From NCBI RefSeq assembly GCF_020873895.1, contig NZ_JAHWGT010000018.1:62001-126000 (forward strand): a stretch of DNA of 64,000 nt, written 5' to 3'. The translations under genes and the position numbers were made by a program. Below, in pieces: positions 41,579 through 49,236 of this stretch. Position 1 is the stretch's first letter, and every line of letters starts with the position of its first letter. The stretch comes from Streptomyces sp. DH12. GTDB lineage: Bacteria > Actinomycetota > Actinomycetes > Streptomycetales > Streptomycetaceae. The notes beneath the pieces are model-generated. The model had not been told where the DNA came from and did no database searches. It saw nothing but the letters and a program-made list of their open reading frames with translations.

Positions 41579-42142
41579 TCAGGGGGCCGGGCACGCGGAC
41601 CACAGGCCCGCGCCGGCCTGGCGGGCCGCGGCCTGGGCCTCCGTCATCGTCTTCCAGTGCTTGTCGTTCGGCTCGAACAGCACGCTGGTGGCGTGGCCGC
41701 TGCGGACGAGGGACTCGTTGACGAAGACGCCCCTGTCGTTCCAGACGTAGAGCAGGTACCGGTCGAAGCGGTCCTTGAGTTCGACGTCGCGTTCCGTGCG
41801 CAGCCTGCTGCCGACGGGCAGGAGTTCGGCGGTCCGGGCGGTGGCCTCGCGGCTGAAGCAGTCGCCCCGCTCGGGGGCGTCGACCTCCAGCAGGCGGACG
41901 CGCGCGACGGTGCCGTCGGGGATGACCCTGCCGTCGCCCCGCACCTCGACGGTGTCGCCGTCGATGACGCGCAGCACGACCGGTCCGCGCGGCCTGCTCG
42001 GATCCGGCTCGCCGGCGGTCGCGGTAGGCAGCGGTCCGGCGAGGCCCACGGCGGCGGCGAGGGAGACCGCGACGGCGCCGGACCGGCTCCTGCGGCGCCG
42101 CGAGTGCCCCGAGTCCCCCGGGTGCCCTGTGGAAAGGTGCAT
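41579..42142 (-). CDS. Secreted thermonuclease-like (SNase) protein
   Basis: 187 residues: an N-terminal signal peptide after RRRRSRSG with a hydrophobic core AVAVSLAAAVGLAG, then an SNase OB-fold domain from about 50. Catalytic-region motifs are VLRVIDGDTVEV, VRLLEVDAPERG and DRFDRYLLYVW. Secreted Ca-dependent nucleases of this family degrade extracellular DNA/RNA. The final WSACPAP resembles short excalibur-like ends. ATG at 42142. Confidence 0.88.
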   Translation of the reverse strand: MHLSTGHPGDSGHSRRRRSRSGAVAVSLAAAVGLAGPLPTATAGEPDPSRPRGPVVLRVIDGDTVEVRGDGRVIPDGTVARVRLLEVDAPERGDCFSREATARTAELLPVGSRLRTERDVELKDRFDRYLLYVWNDRGVFVNESLVRSGHATSVLFEPNDKHWKTMTEAQAAARQAGAGLWSACPAP

Positions 42143-42194
42143 GTCGCCCCCTCTCGTCCGGGTTCCCCCACTCAGTACAGCACCGTGGCTCGGG

Positions 42195-44543
42195 TCACGC
42201 GACCGCGCCGAGGGTGTCCGCCAGGCGGCGGCGGGCGGCCCGGGCGGCGGGGAGGACGGCGAGGGCGACCGCGCCGGCGACGGCGGTCGCGATGAGCGCC
42301 AGGAGGTGGAGCGCGGGCGGGCCGTGGGCGATGCCCGCGCCGACGCCGCTGCCGCGGCCCTCCTGGTCGATGAGCCAGTGGGCGAGCGGTACGCCCAGGG
42401 CCGTGCCGGCGGCGGCCGCGGCGAGGACGGTGAGGCCGACGGCGGTCACCGTCACCGCGGTGACCTGCCGGGGCGACAGGCCGACGGCCTTGAGGGCGAG
42501 CAGGTCGCGCTCGCCCTCGCGCACGGCGCCGCCGATGGCGGTGGACACCTCGGTCAGGCCGATGAGGGCGAGCACGGCGATGAGTCCGGCCGCCACGCCG
42601 CGCAGGGCGGTGAGCCGGTCGGCGGGGCCGGAGACCTCGTGGATGTCGAGGCGGCCCCGCGCCGCGTCCAGCAGGTCGGCGCGGACCGCGCCGGGGTCGG
42701 CGCCGGGGCGCAGCCGCAGGTGGTAGACGGTGGGTTCGAGTGCCGGGTCGTTCTCGCGGAGGGTGTCGAGGGAGGTGGAGACGGTCCGGCCGCCGTTGCC
42801 GGGTTCGATGCTGCGGCCGACGAGGTGCAGCACCTGCGGCCGGCCGCCGACAGTGAGCCGCACCCAGTCGCCGACCCCGACGCCGAGCAGGTCGAGCAGG
42901 CCCTGCCCGGCCACCGCCTCGTCCGGTCCCCGCGCCGGGCGGCCCTCGGCGACGGTGTACGGGTAGGGGTCCTGCCGGGTGCCGAGGCCGCGCAGGGCGA
43001 TCGTGCCGGTCTGGCCGGGGACGAGCGCGGCGACCTCCAGCCCGCGGTGGGCGGCGAGCACGTCGGGGCTGCGCTGGAGGAGGGCGCGCGCCTCGCGGTC
43101 GCCGAGTCCGTCGGCGGGGCGGGCGGTGAGCGCGGCGGGCAGGCCGAGCTGCTCGGGCCGGGAATCGAAGCGCTCGACGGTGCTCCACGCGCTGAGGACG
43201 AGGGTGATCAGCAGCAGGGGCAGCGCGAGCCGGGCGACGGTCGCCGGGGCGCGCCGGCCGCGGCCGAAGGCGCGGTGCCAGCCGAGGACGAGCGCGGGGG
43301 GCACGCCCGGGAGGGCGAGCGCCCGCAGCGCCGGCCGGGTCAGGCCGCGTCCGGCCGGGGCGGCGGCCGCGGAGCCGGCGGGTACGGGGGGTACGCGGCC
43401 GGCGCGCCAGGCGGCGAGGCCGGTGGCGGCGCCGATGAGGGCGACGACGGCGGCGGGGACGCCGAGCAGCGCGGCGGTGTGTCCGGGCAGGCCCTGCCAG
43501 ACGCCGACGGCGTCGCCGAGCCGCCCGGGTAGCCGGCTGCCGAGCGCCTGGACGGCCGCGGTGGCGAGGGCCGCGCCGAGGACGGCGTAGGCGAGGTGCT
43601 GGGCGAGGAAGACGCGGACGACCTGGCCGGGGGTGAAGCCGATGGCCTTGAGGACGGATATGTCGCGGAGGTGGCCGCGTACGCGGGTGCTGATCGCGCC
43701 GAACACGGCGAGCGAGGCGGCGGCGAGCGCGCCCAGCCCGAAGAGGCCGAGGACGCGGCCGAGGAGCCGGGTGTCGCCCTGCGCCTCGGCGCGGGCCTGC
43801 TGCCAGTGGGTGACGTCGGTGACGGCGCCGGCGCCGAGGGCGGTGACGGCGCGCTGCACGGCGTACTCGGTGTCGTCGCCGTCGGTGAGGCGCAGTCCGG
43901 TGACGCGGCCCGGCCGGCCGGGGACTGCGCGTACGGTGTCGGCGCTCGCCCAGACCGTGCCCGGGCGCTCGCCGGGGCGGTAGCGGGGCTCCGCGGTGTC
44001 GGCGACGCCGACGACGGTGAGGGCGCGGGGGCCGCGGGCGCCGCCGCCGGGCAGGGTGAGGGTGTCGCCCGGCCCGACGACGAGGGCCGCGGCGAGGCCG
44101 CTCTCCAGGACGACGCCGCCGGGGGCGGCGGGGTCGAGCCAGCGCCCGGCGGTGATCAGGGGCCGGCCGGTGGCGGGGGGCCGTGCGGGTGCGGCGCGCA
44201 GGTCGACGGCGGCGCGGGCGCCGCGCGAGGCGACGGTGGTGGCGACGGTGTCGTAGGGGCCGGCGACGGCGGCGACGCCGTCCAGGGCGGCGAGGCGGGC
44301 GGGGTCGACGGTACGCGCCGGGTCGGCGGTACGAGCCGGGTCGGCGGCGCGGCCGGTGTGGAGCCAGACGTGGGCGCCGTGCGACTGGGCGAACACCCGC
44401 TGCCAGGGGTTGGTGGCGTAGCCGAAGAGGGCCGCCGCGAGGAGGAGGGAGGCGACGATCCCGGCGGTGGCGCAGACGAGGAAGAGCGCTTCGCCGCGGT
44501 GGGTGCGCAGGTCGGCGTGTGCCCAGCGCAGCACGGCCCGCAC
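42195..44543 (-). CDS. FtsX-family ABC transporter permease (MacB-like)
   Basis: 782 residues with an N-terminal helix, a large extracytoplasmic domain, three helices around 275-375 and a second FtsX domain of three helices near 655-775 (VSTAIGGAVREGERDLLALKAVGLSPRQV). GTG at 44543 lies five bases after the ATPase gene stop. FtsX permeases of this two-domain type export lipoproteins, peptides or antibiotics, or transmit mechanical signals. The substrate is unknown. It is the last gene of the PadR-ABC-FtsX operon. Confidence 0.9.
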   Translation of the reverse strand: MRAVLRWAHADLRTHRGEALFLVCATAGIVASLLLAAALFGYATNPWQRVFAQSHGAHVWLHTGRAADPARTADPARTVDPARLAALDGVAAVAGPYDTVATTVASRGARAAVDLRAAPARPPATGRPLITAGRWLDPAAPGGVVLESGLAAALVVGPGDTLTLPGGGARGPRALTVVGVADTAEPRYRPGERPGTVWASADTVRAVPGRPGRVTGLRLTDGDDTEYAVQRAVTALGAGAVTDVTHWQQARAEAQGDTRLLGRVLGLFGLGALAAASLAVFGAISTRVRGHLRDISVLKAIGFTPGQVVRVFLAQHLAYAVLGAALATAAVQALGSRLPGRLGDAVGVWQGLPGHTAALLGVPAAVVALIGAATGLAAWRAGRVPPVPAGSAAAAPAGRGLTRPALRALALPGVPPALVLGWHRAFGRGRRAPATVARLALPLLLITLVLSAWSTVERFDSRPEQLGLPAALTARPADGLGDREARALLQRSPDVLAAHRGLEVAALVPGQTGTIALRGLGTRQDPYPYTVAEGRPARGPDEAVAGQGLLDLLGVGVGDWVRLTVGGRPQVLHLVGRSIEPGNGGRTVSTSLDTLRENDPALEPTVYHLRLRPGADPGAVRADLLDAARGRLDIHEVSGPADRLTALRGVAAGLIAVLALIGLTEVSTAIGGAVREGERDLLALKAVGLSPRQVTAVTVTAVGLTVLAAAAAGTALGVPLAHWLIDQEGRGSGVGAGIAHGPPALHLLALIATAVAGAVALAVLPAARAARRRLADTLGAVA

Positions 44544-44548
44544 GGCGG

Positions 44549-45331
44549 TCAGTCCCTCGGCTCGACGACGCGGGCGGGTCCGGTGGCGTCCTCGTCGGCG
44601 AAGGTCACGTCGTCGGTGACGCGGCCGTCGAAGAAGCTGATCACACGGTCGGCCGCGCTGGCGAGCCGGGCGTCGTGGGTGACGAGGACGATGGTCTGGC
44701 CGCGCTGGTGGAAGCGGGCGAGGAGCCGCATCACCTCGCGGGTCCCCTTGCTGTCGAGGCTGCCGGCCGGCTCGTCGGCGAGGAGCAGGCGCGGCTGGTT
44801 GACCAGGGCGCGGGCGAGGGCGACGCGCTGCTGCTCGCCGCCGGAGAGCTCGCCGGGCATGCTGCGGGCCTTGGCGGCGAGGCCCAGCTCGTCGAGGAGC
44901 CGTTCGCGCTCGGCGCGGGCGTGCCGCGCGGAGGCCCCGGCGAGCAGGGCGGGCAGTTCGACGTTGTCGGCGACGGTGAGGTTGGAGACCAGGTTGAAGA
45001 ACTGGAAGACGAAGCCGATGCTGCGGCGGCGCGCCACCGCCCAGCGCGCCTCGGTGTAGCCGTCGGTGGACTCGCCGTCGAGGCGGATGGTGCCGGCGTC
45101 GGGGCGCTGGAGCCCGCCGAGCAGGTGCAGCAGGGTGGACTTCCCGGCGCCGGAGGGGCCGGTGACGGCGACGAACTCGCCGCGCCGGACGGTCAGGTCG
45201 ACGCCCCGGACGGCGTGGACGGGCCCGCCCTCGCCGTGGTGGGTCCTGACCAGTCCGCGGGCCTCCAGCAGCGGCGGGGGCGCGGTGGGGCCGCCGGACG
45301 CGGAGGCGGCGGGCGCGGGGGTGTCGCTCAT
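44549..45331 (-). CDS. ABC transporter ATP-binding protein (LolD/MacB type)
   Basis: 260 residues. Walker A is GPSGAGKSTLLHLLGGLQRPD, shown here as its core GPSGAGKST; the Q-loop is GFVFQFFNLV, signature LSGGEQQRVALARAL, Walker B LLLADEPAGSLD and H-switch VTHDARLAS. All are canonical. The alanine/proline-rich N-terminus is variable. ATG at 45331 overlaps the padR-type stop by four bases. It energises the downstream FtsX permease. Confidence 0.94.
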   Translation of the reverse strand: MSDTPAPAASASGGPTAPPPLLEARGLVRTHHGEGGPVHAVRGVDLTVRRGEFVAVTGPSGAGKSTLLHLLGGLQRPDAGTIRLDGESTDGYTEARWAVARRRSIGFVFQFFNLVSNLTVADNVELPALLAGASARHARAERERLLDELGLAAKARSMPGELSGGEQQRVALARALVNQPRLLLADEPAGSLDSKGTREVMRLLARFHQRGQTIVLVTHDARLASAADRVISFFDGRVTDDVTFADEDATGPARVVEPRD

Positions 45332-45852
45332 CGCGGGCCCTCCGTCCCTTCCAACTCCTCCTGGCAGCGCTCCAGCCAGTCGAGGTCGGCCTGGAGGTGG
45401 AGCATGGCGCCCTCGATGAGGAGGTGGGCCGTGCGGTTGTCCCGGTTCTCGGTGGCGGCCAGCTTGGAGAGGGTGCGCATGGTCCTGAGGTACTCGCGTC
45501 GCTGTCGGTTGATGAGGGTGATCTGGTCGGCGAGGCCGGTGCGGGGGGCGAGGGCGAGCTTCATGAAGAACTCGTCCCGCACCCGCGGTTCGTCCGCGGT
45601 CTCCTCGAACCAGGCGTGCAGCGCCTCGCGGCCGGCGGCGGTGAGGCGGTAGATCTTCTTGTTGGGCCGACTCGACTGGGCGATCTCCTCGCCCTCGATG
45701 AGCCCGGACTTCTCCAGCCGGCCGAGGGTGACGTAGACCTGGCCGACGTTGGGCTGAGGGTACGCGGCGCCCAGCAGCTGCTCAAGGTCCTGCTTGAGCT
45801 CGTAGCCGTGCGCGGGCCCGCCGGCGAGGAGAGCGAGCAGCTGCATGCGCAC
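45328..45852 (-). CDS. PadR family transcriptional regulator
   Basis: 174 residues: N-terminal winged helix (LLALLAGGPAHGYELKQDLEQLL, then NVGQVYVTLGRLEKSGLIEGE and KIYRLTAAGREAL) and the alpha-helical Vir_act_alpha_C dimerisation part. GTG at 45852, with an internal ATG two codons later. First gene of an operon with its probable target transporter, a common autoregulated arrangement. A near-perfect dyad at 45872-45911 is the likely operator. Confidence 0.93.
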   Translation of the reverse strand: MRMQLLALLAGGPAHGYELKQDLEQLLGAAYPQPNVGQVYVTLGRLEKSGLIEGEEIAQSSRPNKKIYRLTAAGREALHAWFEETADEPRVRDEFFMKLALAPRTGLADQITLINRQRREYLRTMRTLSKLAATENRDNRTAHLLIEGAMLHLQADLDWLERCQEELEGTEGPR

Positions 45853-45871
45853 GCGGGGGCTCTCCTTCGGT

Positions 45872-45911
45872 CGCGATACGGGCTCGATGTGCTGTGCGCC
45901 CTAGTATCGCG
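45872..45911. promoter_or_regulatory. Candidate PadR operator, CGCGATAC...GTATCGCG
   Basis: 8-bp arms (45872-45879 and 45904-45911), with an inner GGGC/GCCC pair, 20 bp upstream of the PadR start. The dyad overlaps the promoter region shared with the divergent sugar-binding protein gene. Confidence 0.5.
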
Positions 45912-45916
45912 CAATG

Positions 45917-45933
45917 CCTAACAGGTATACATG
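45917..45933 (+). promoter_or_regulatory. CCTAACAGGTATACATG motif upstream of sugar-binding protein gene
   Basis: Matches 47434-47450 (CCTAACATGCATGCATA) at 13 of 17 positions, and the inverted 47303-47316 copy at 11 of 14. It lies 50 bp before the binding-protein start. All three flank sugar-uptake genes, so a common regulator is plausible. Confidence 0.4.
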
Positions 45934-45982
45934 CCCCTGACCTGACGAGGACGTCCGGTGCCGGTGCCACAGGGAGGAACCT

Positions 45983-47257
45983 ATGCGGTGGACGCGTGCC
46001 GCGGGTAGGGGTCTCCTGGTCGCGGCCCTGCTGCTGGTGGCGGCGGTGGCGTCCGGCGTGCCCGGCGAGGGGCGGCGGGACGGCGGGCGCGGCCCGGTGA
46101 CGCTGGCCACGGCGGGCGACCTGACCGGCTACCTCGGCCCGCTGCTGGAGGACTGGAACCGGCGGCGGCCCGCGGAGCGGGTGACGCTCGTGGAGCTGCC
46201 GGACTCGGCGGACGAGACGCGCGCGCAGATGATCACCGATCTGCGGTCGGGTGAGGGCGGCCGCTTCGACGTCCTCAACATCGACGTGGCGTGGACGTCG
46301 GAGTTCGCCGCGGCCGGCTGGATCGCCCCGCTGGAGCGCCGGCGGTTCCCCCTGGACGCGTTCCTGGCGCCGGTGGTGGACACCGCGACGTACGAGGGGC
46401 GACTGCACGCCGTGCCGTACGTGACCAACGCCGGGATGCTGTTCTACCGCGCGGACGTGCTCCGGGCGGAGGGCGAGCGGCCGCCGCGCACCTGGGCCGA
46501 GCTGGCGCGGCAGGCCCGCGTCCTCGCGCCGCGCCACGGCATGGACGGGTACGCGGGACAGTTCCTGCCGTACGAGGGGCTGACGGTCAACGCCACGGAG
46601 GCCGTGTACTCGGCGGGCGGCGCGGTCCTCGACGGGGAGGGCGGCCGGGTGGCCGTGGACTCGCCGGCGGCGCGCGCCGGGCTGGCGTTCCTGGCCGGGG
46701 GCGTGCGGGAGGGCTGGATCCCCCGGGAGGCGCTCACCTACACGGAGGAGGAGTCCCGGCGGGCGTTCCAGGACGGCGGGCTGCTGTTCCTGCGGAACTG
46801 GCCGTACGCCTGGGCGGGCGCCTCCGGTCCCGGGTCGAAGGTCGCGGGCCGCTTCGGCGCGGTGCCGCTGCCGGGTCGGGACGGGCCGGGGACGAGCGTG
46901 CTCGGCGGGTCGAACCTCGCCGTGTCGCAGCGGTCGGGGCATCCGGAGACGGCCGCGGAGCTGATCGCGTACCTGACGAGCGACGCCGTGCAGCGCAGGG
47001 TCCTGACGGAGGGCGCCCTGCCGCCCGTGCGGGCCGCGCTGTACCGGGACGCGGCGCTGGTGGCGCGGTTCCCGTACCTGCCGGCGCTGCGGGAGAGCGT
47101 GCTCTCGGCGCGGCCACGGCCCAAGAGCCCCCGCTACGAGCAGGTGAGCCTGGCCGTGCAGGCGGTGCTGCACGACGCCCTGGCGCAGCGCCTGACGCCC
47201 GCCGCCGCGGTGCGGCGCCTCGCGGGGGAGCTGGAAGCGATCGCCCGTCGCGGCTGA
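45983..47257 (+). CDS. Orphan extracellular sugar-binding protein (family 1 SBP)
   Basis: 424 residues. A Sec-type signal (RGLLVAALLLVAAVASGVPG) lacks a lipobox cysteine, unusual for a Gram-positive binding protein. The mature part shows GPVTLATAGDLTGYLGPLLEDWN, GGRFDVLNIDVAWTSEFAAAGW, AVPYVTNAGMLFYRADVL and FLRNWPYAWA, close to trehalose/maltose-type binding proteins. No permease follows; a strong terminator (47320-47346) ends the unit. It may serve the importer encoded from 49 kb. GGAGG precedes ATG 45983. Confidence 0.9.
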   Translation: MRWTRAAGRGLLVAALLLVAAVASGVPGEGRRDGGRGPVTLATAGDLTGYLGPLLEDWNRRRPAERVTLVELPDSADETRAQMITDLRSGEGGRFDVLNIDVAWTSEFAAAGWIAPLERRRFPLDAFLAPVVDTATYEGRLHAVPYVTNAGMLFYRADVLRAEGERPPRTWAELARQARVLAPRHGMDGYAGQFLPYEGLTVNATEAVYSAGGAVLDGEGGRVAVDSPAARAGLAFLAGGVREGWIPREALTYTEEESRRAFQDGGLLFLRNWPYAWAGASGPGSKVAGRFGAVPLPGRDGPGTSVLGGSNLAVSQRSGHPETAAELIAYLTSDAVQRRVLTEGALPPVRAALYRDAALVARFPYLPALRESVLSARPRPKSPRYEQVSLAVQAVLHDALAQRLTPAAAVRRLAGELEAIARRG

Positions 47258-47302
47258 CCGCCCGGCCCCCTCTCCCGTTCCCCCCTCACCTCCCCTCTCG
47301 CT

Positions 47303-47316
47303 GGTTACCCGTTAGG
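47303..47316 (-). promoter_or_regulatory. Inverted copy of CCTAAC-type motif
   Basis: Read on the minus strand as CCTAACGGGTAACC, it lies just before the terminator hairpin and 190 bp before the alpha-glucosidase start. See the related motif at 45917-45933. Confidence 0.3.
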
Positions 47317-47319
47317 TAT

Positions 47320-47346
47320 GAGCGCAGCACTGCGGCGCTCTTTTTT
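47320..47346 (+). terminator. Intrinsic terminator with six-T tract
   Basis: GAGCGC (47320-47325), a 9-base loop, GCGCTC (47335-47340) and TTTTTT (47341-47346). This is a textbook rho-independent terminator and rare in this G+C-rich window. It ends the orphan binding-protein transcript 63 bp after its stop codon. Confidence 0.8.
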
Positions 47347-47410
47347 CATGCCCCGGCGCGGGCAAACCCCCACAAAACCCCGTTACCAGCCGGTGTTTAT
47401 GACTTCGCCG

Positions 47411-47450
47411 TTGACACGAGGTGAACCGCGCTACCTAACATGCATGCATA
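47411..47450 (+). promoter_or_regulatory. Promoter and overlapping palindrome for alpha-glucosidase operon
   Basis: A consensus -35 TTGACA (47411-47416) is followed after 18-19 bp by CTAACA/TAACAT (47435-47441). The perfect palindrome ATGCATGCAT (47440-47449) overlaps the -10 and, with CCTAAC, forms the motif shared with 45917-45933. A repressor bound here would block transcription directly. Confidence 0.5.
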
Positions 47451-47504
47451 ACCGCTGCCTCTCTGAGCAGCGCGCACCCTTCACGCAGAACAGGTCAACG
47501 GGTG

Positions 47505-49190
47505 ATGCTCACAGCCCCGGCCGACGACGGCCTCTCGCACCGCCTCACGCACCCCTGGTGGCGCGACGCAGTGATCTACCAGGTGTACGTCCGCAGCTTC
47601 CTCGACAGCACCGGCGACGGCATCGGCGACCTCGCCGGCGTCCGCACCGGTCTGCCGTACCTGAAGAAGCTCGGGGTGGACGGCGTCTGGCTGAGCCCCT
47701 TCTACCCCTCGCCGCAGCACGACCACGGCTACGACGTCGCCGACTACCGCGACGTCGACCCGGTCTACGGCGACCTCGCCGAGTTCGGCCTGCTGGTGGC
47801 CGACGCCCACCGGCTGGGGATCAAGGTGCTGCTCGACGTCGTCCCGAACCACTGCTCCAGCGAGCACCCCTGGTTCCGCGAGGCGCTCGCCTCCGCCCCC
47901 GGCTCGGCGGCCCGCGCCCGGTTCCACTTCGCGGACGGCCGCGGGCCCGGCGGCGAGGAGCCCCCGAACAACTGGCACGCGATGTTCGGCGGGCCCGCCT
48001 GGAGCCGGGTCACCGAGCCGGACGGCACGCCCGGCCAGTGGTACCTGCACATGTTCACCCCCGAGCAGCCCGACCTGAACTGGCGCGAACCCGAGGTCGG
48101 CGCGTACTTCGAGGAGGTGCTGCGGTTCTGGCTGGACCGGGGCGTGGACGGCTTCCGCATCGACGTGGCGGCGGGCCTGTTCAAGCACCCGGACCTGCCG
48201 GACTCCCCCGACCCGGAGGCCGACGCCCGCACCCGCGACTCCGTCAACCCGCTCGCCTGGAACCAGCCCGAGGTGCACGGCGTGTGGCGCCGCTGGCGGG
48301 CGGTGTGCGAGGAGTACGCCGCCCGCGACGGCCGCGAGCGGCTGCTCGTGGGAGAGGTGTCGGTGCCGACCGCCCGCGAGCACGCCCTGTACGTCCGCCC
48401 CGACGAGCTGCACCAGGCGTTCTTCTTCGACCTGCTGGGCGCGCCCTGGGACGCCGCCGCCTTCCGCGGCGTCATCGACGAGGCGCTGCGCGACATCGCC
48501 GGCACGGGCTCCAGCGTGACGTGGGTGCTGAACAACCACGACCAGGTCCGCACCGTCACCCGGTACGGCGAGTCCGGCACCGCCGGCAGCGGGCTCGGCG
48601 CCGCCCGCGCCCGCGCCGCCGCCCTGCTGATGCTGGCCCTGCCCGGCGCCGCGTACATCTACCAGGGCGAGGAGCTGGGACTGCCGGAGGTCGTCGACCT
48701 GCCCGACGAGGTGCTGACCGACCCGATCTTCCGCAGGACCGGCAGCCGCGCCCGGATACGCGACGGCTGCCGCGTGCCGCTGCCGTGGTCGGGGCACGCC
48801 TCGCCGTTCGGGTTCAGCGCGGGCGCCGAGGCCCGGCCGTGGCTGCCGCAGCCGGGATGGTTCGCCGAACACGCCACGGACCGCGCGCTCGCCGACACCC
48901 GCTCGTCCTGGCACCTGTACCGCGAGGGCCTCCAGCTGCGGCGCGGCCTGCCGCAGCTGGGCGAGGGCCCGCTGCGCTGGCTGGAGGCGCCGCCCGGCGT
49001 CCTCGCCTTCACCCGCGGCGAGGGCCTGGTGTGCGCCGTCAACTTCGGTACCGCGCCGGTGCCCTCCCCCGCTGCCGGGCTGCCGCTGCTGTCGAGCGGG
49101 CCGTGCCCGCCCGGCACGCTGCCCGGCTCCACCGCCGCCTGGTGGATCTCCGGTGGCGCCCCCTCCCCCTCCCCCGCACCCGCCCCCTGA
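47505..49190 (+). CDS. GH13 alpha-glucosidase / oligo-1,6-glucosidase-like
   Basis: 561 residues, cytoplasmic (no signal). GH13 motifs: WWRDAVIYQVYVRSFLDS, region I DVVPNHCS, region II GFRIDVAAG with the nucleophile Asp near 220, region III LLVGEV with the acid/base Glu near 284 and region IV VLNNHDQVR with the third Asp near 346. It hydrolyses imported alpha-glucosides. Start is ATG 47505 or the adjoining GTG 47502. The binding-protein/permease fusion follows after 46 bp, so the enzyme is cotranscribed with its importer. The proline/serine C-terminal tail is not conserved. Confidence 0.93.
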   Translation: MLTAPADDGLSHRLTHPWWRDAVIYQVYVRSFLDSTGDGIGDLAGVRTGLPYLKKLGVDGVWLSPFYPSPQHDHGYDVADYRDVDPVYGDLAEFGLLVADAHRLGIKVLLDVVPNHCSSEHPWFREALASAPGSAARARFHFADGRGPGGEEPPNNWHAMFGGPAWSRVTEPDGTPGQWYLHMFTPEQPDLNWREPEVGAYFEEVLRFWLDRGVDGFRIDVAAGLFKHPDLPDSPDPEADARTRDSVNPLAWNQPEVHGVWRRWRAVCEEYAARDGRERLLVGEVSVPTAREHALYVRPDELHQAFFFDLLGAPWDAAAFRGVIDEALRDIAGTGSSVTWVLNNHDQVRTVTRYGESGTAGSGLGAARARAAALLMLALPGAAYIYQGEELGLPEVVDLPDEVLTDPIFRRTGSRARIRDGCRVPLPWSGHASPFGFSAGAEARPWLPQPGWFAEHATDRALADTRSSWHLYREGLQLRRGLPQLGEGPLRWLEAPPGVLAFTRGEGLVCAVNFGTAPVPSPAAGLPLLSSGPCPPGTLPGSTAAWWISGGAPSPSPAPAP

Positions 49191-49236
49191 CGCACCACCG
49201 CCTCCCGGCCCCGAACCCCCTTCGAAAGGTACGGAC

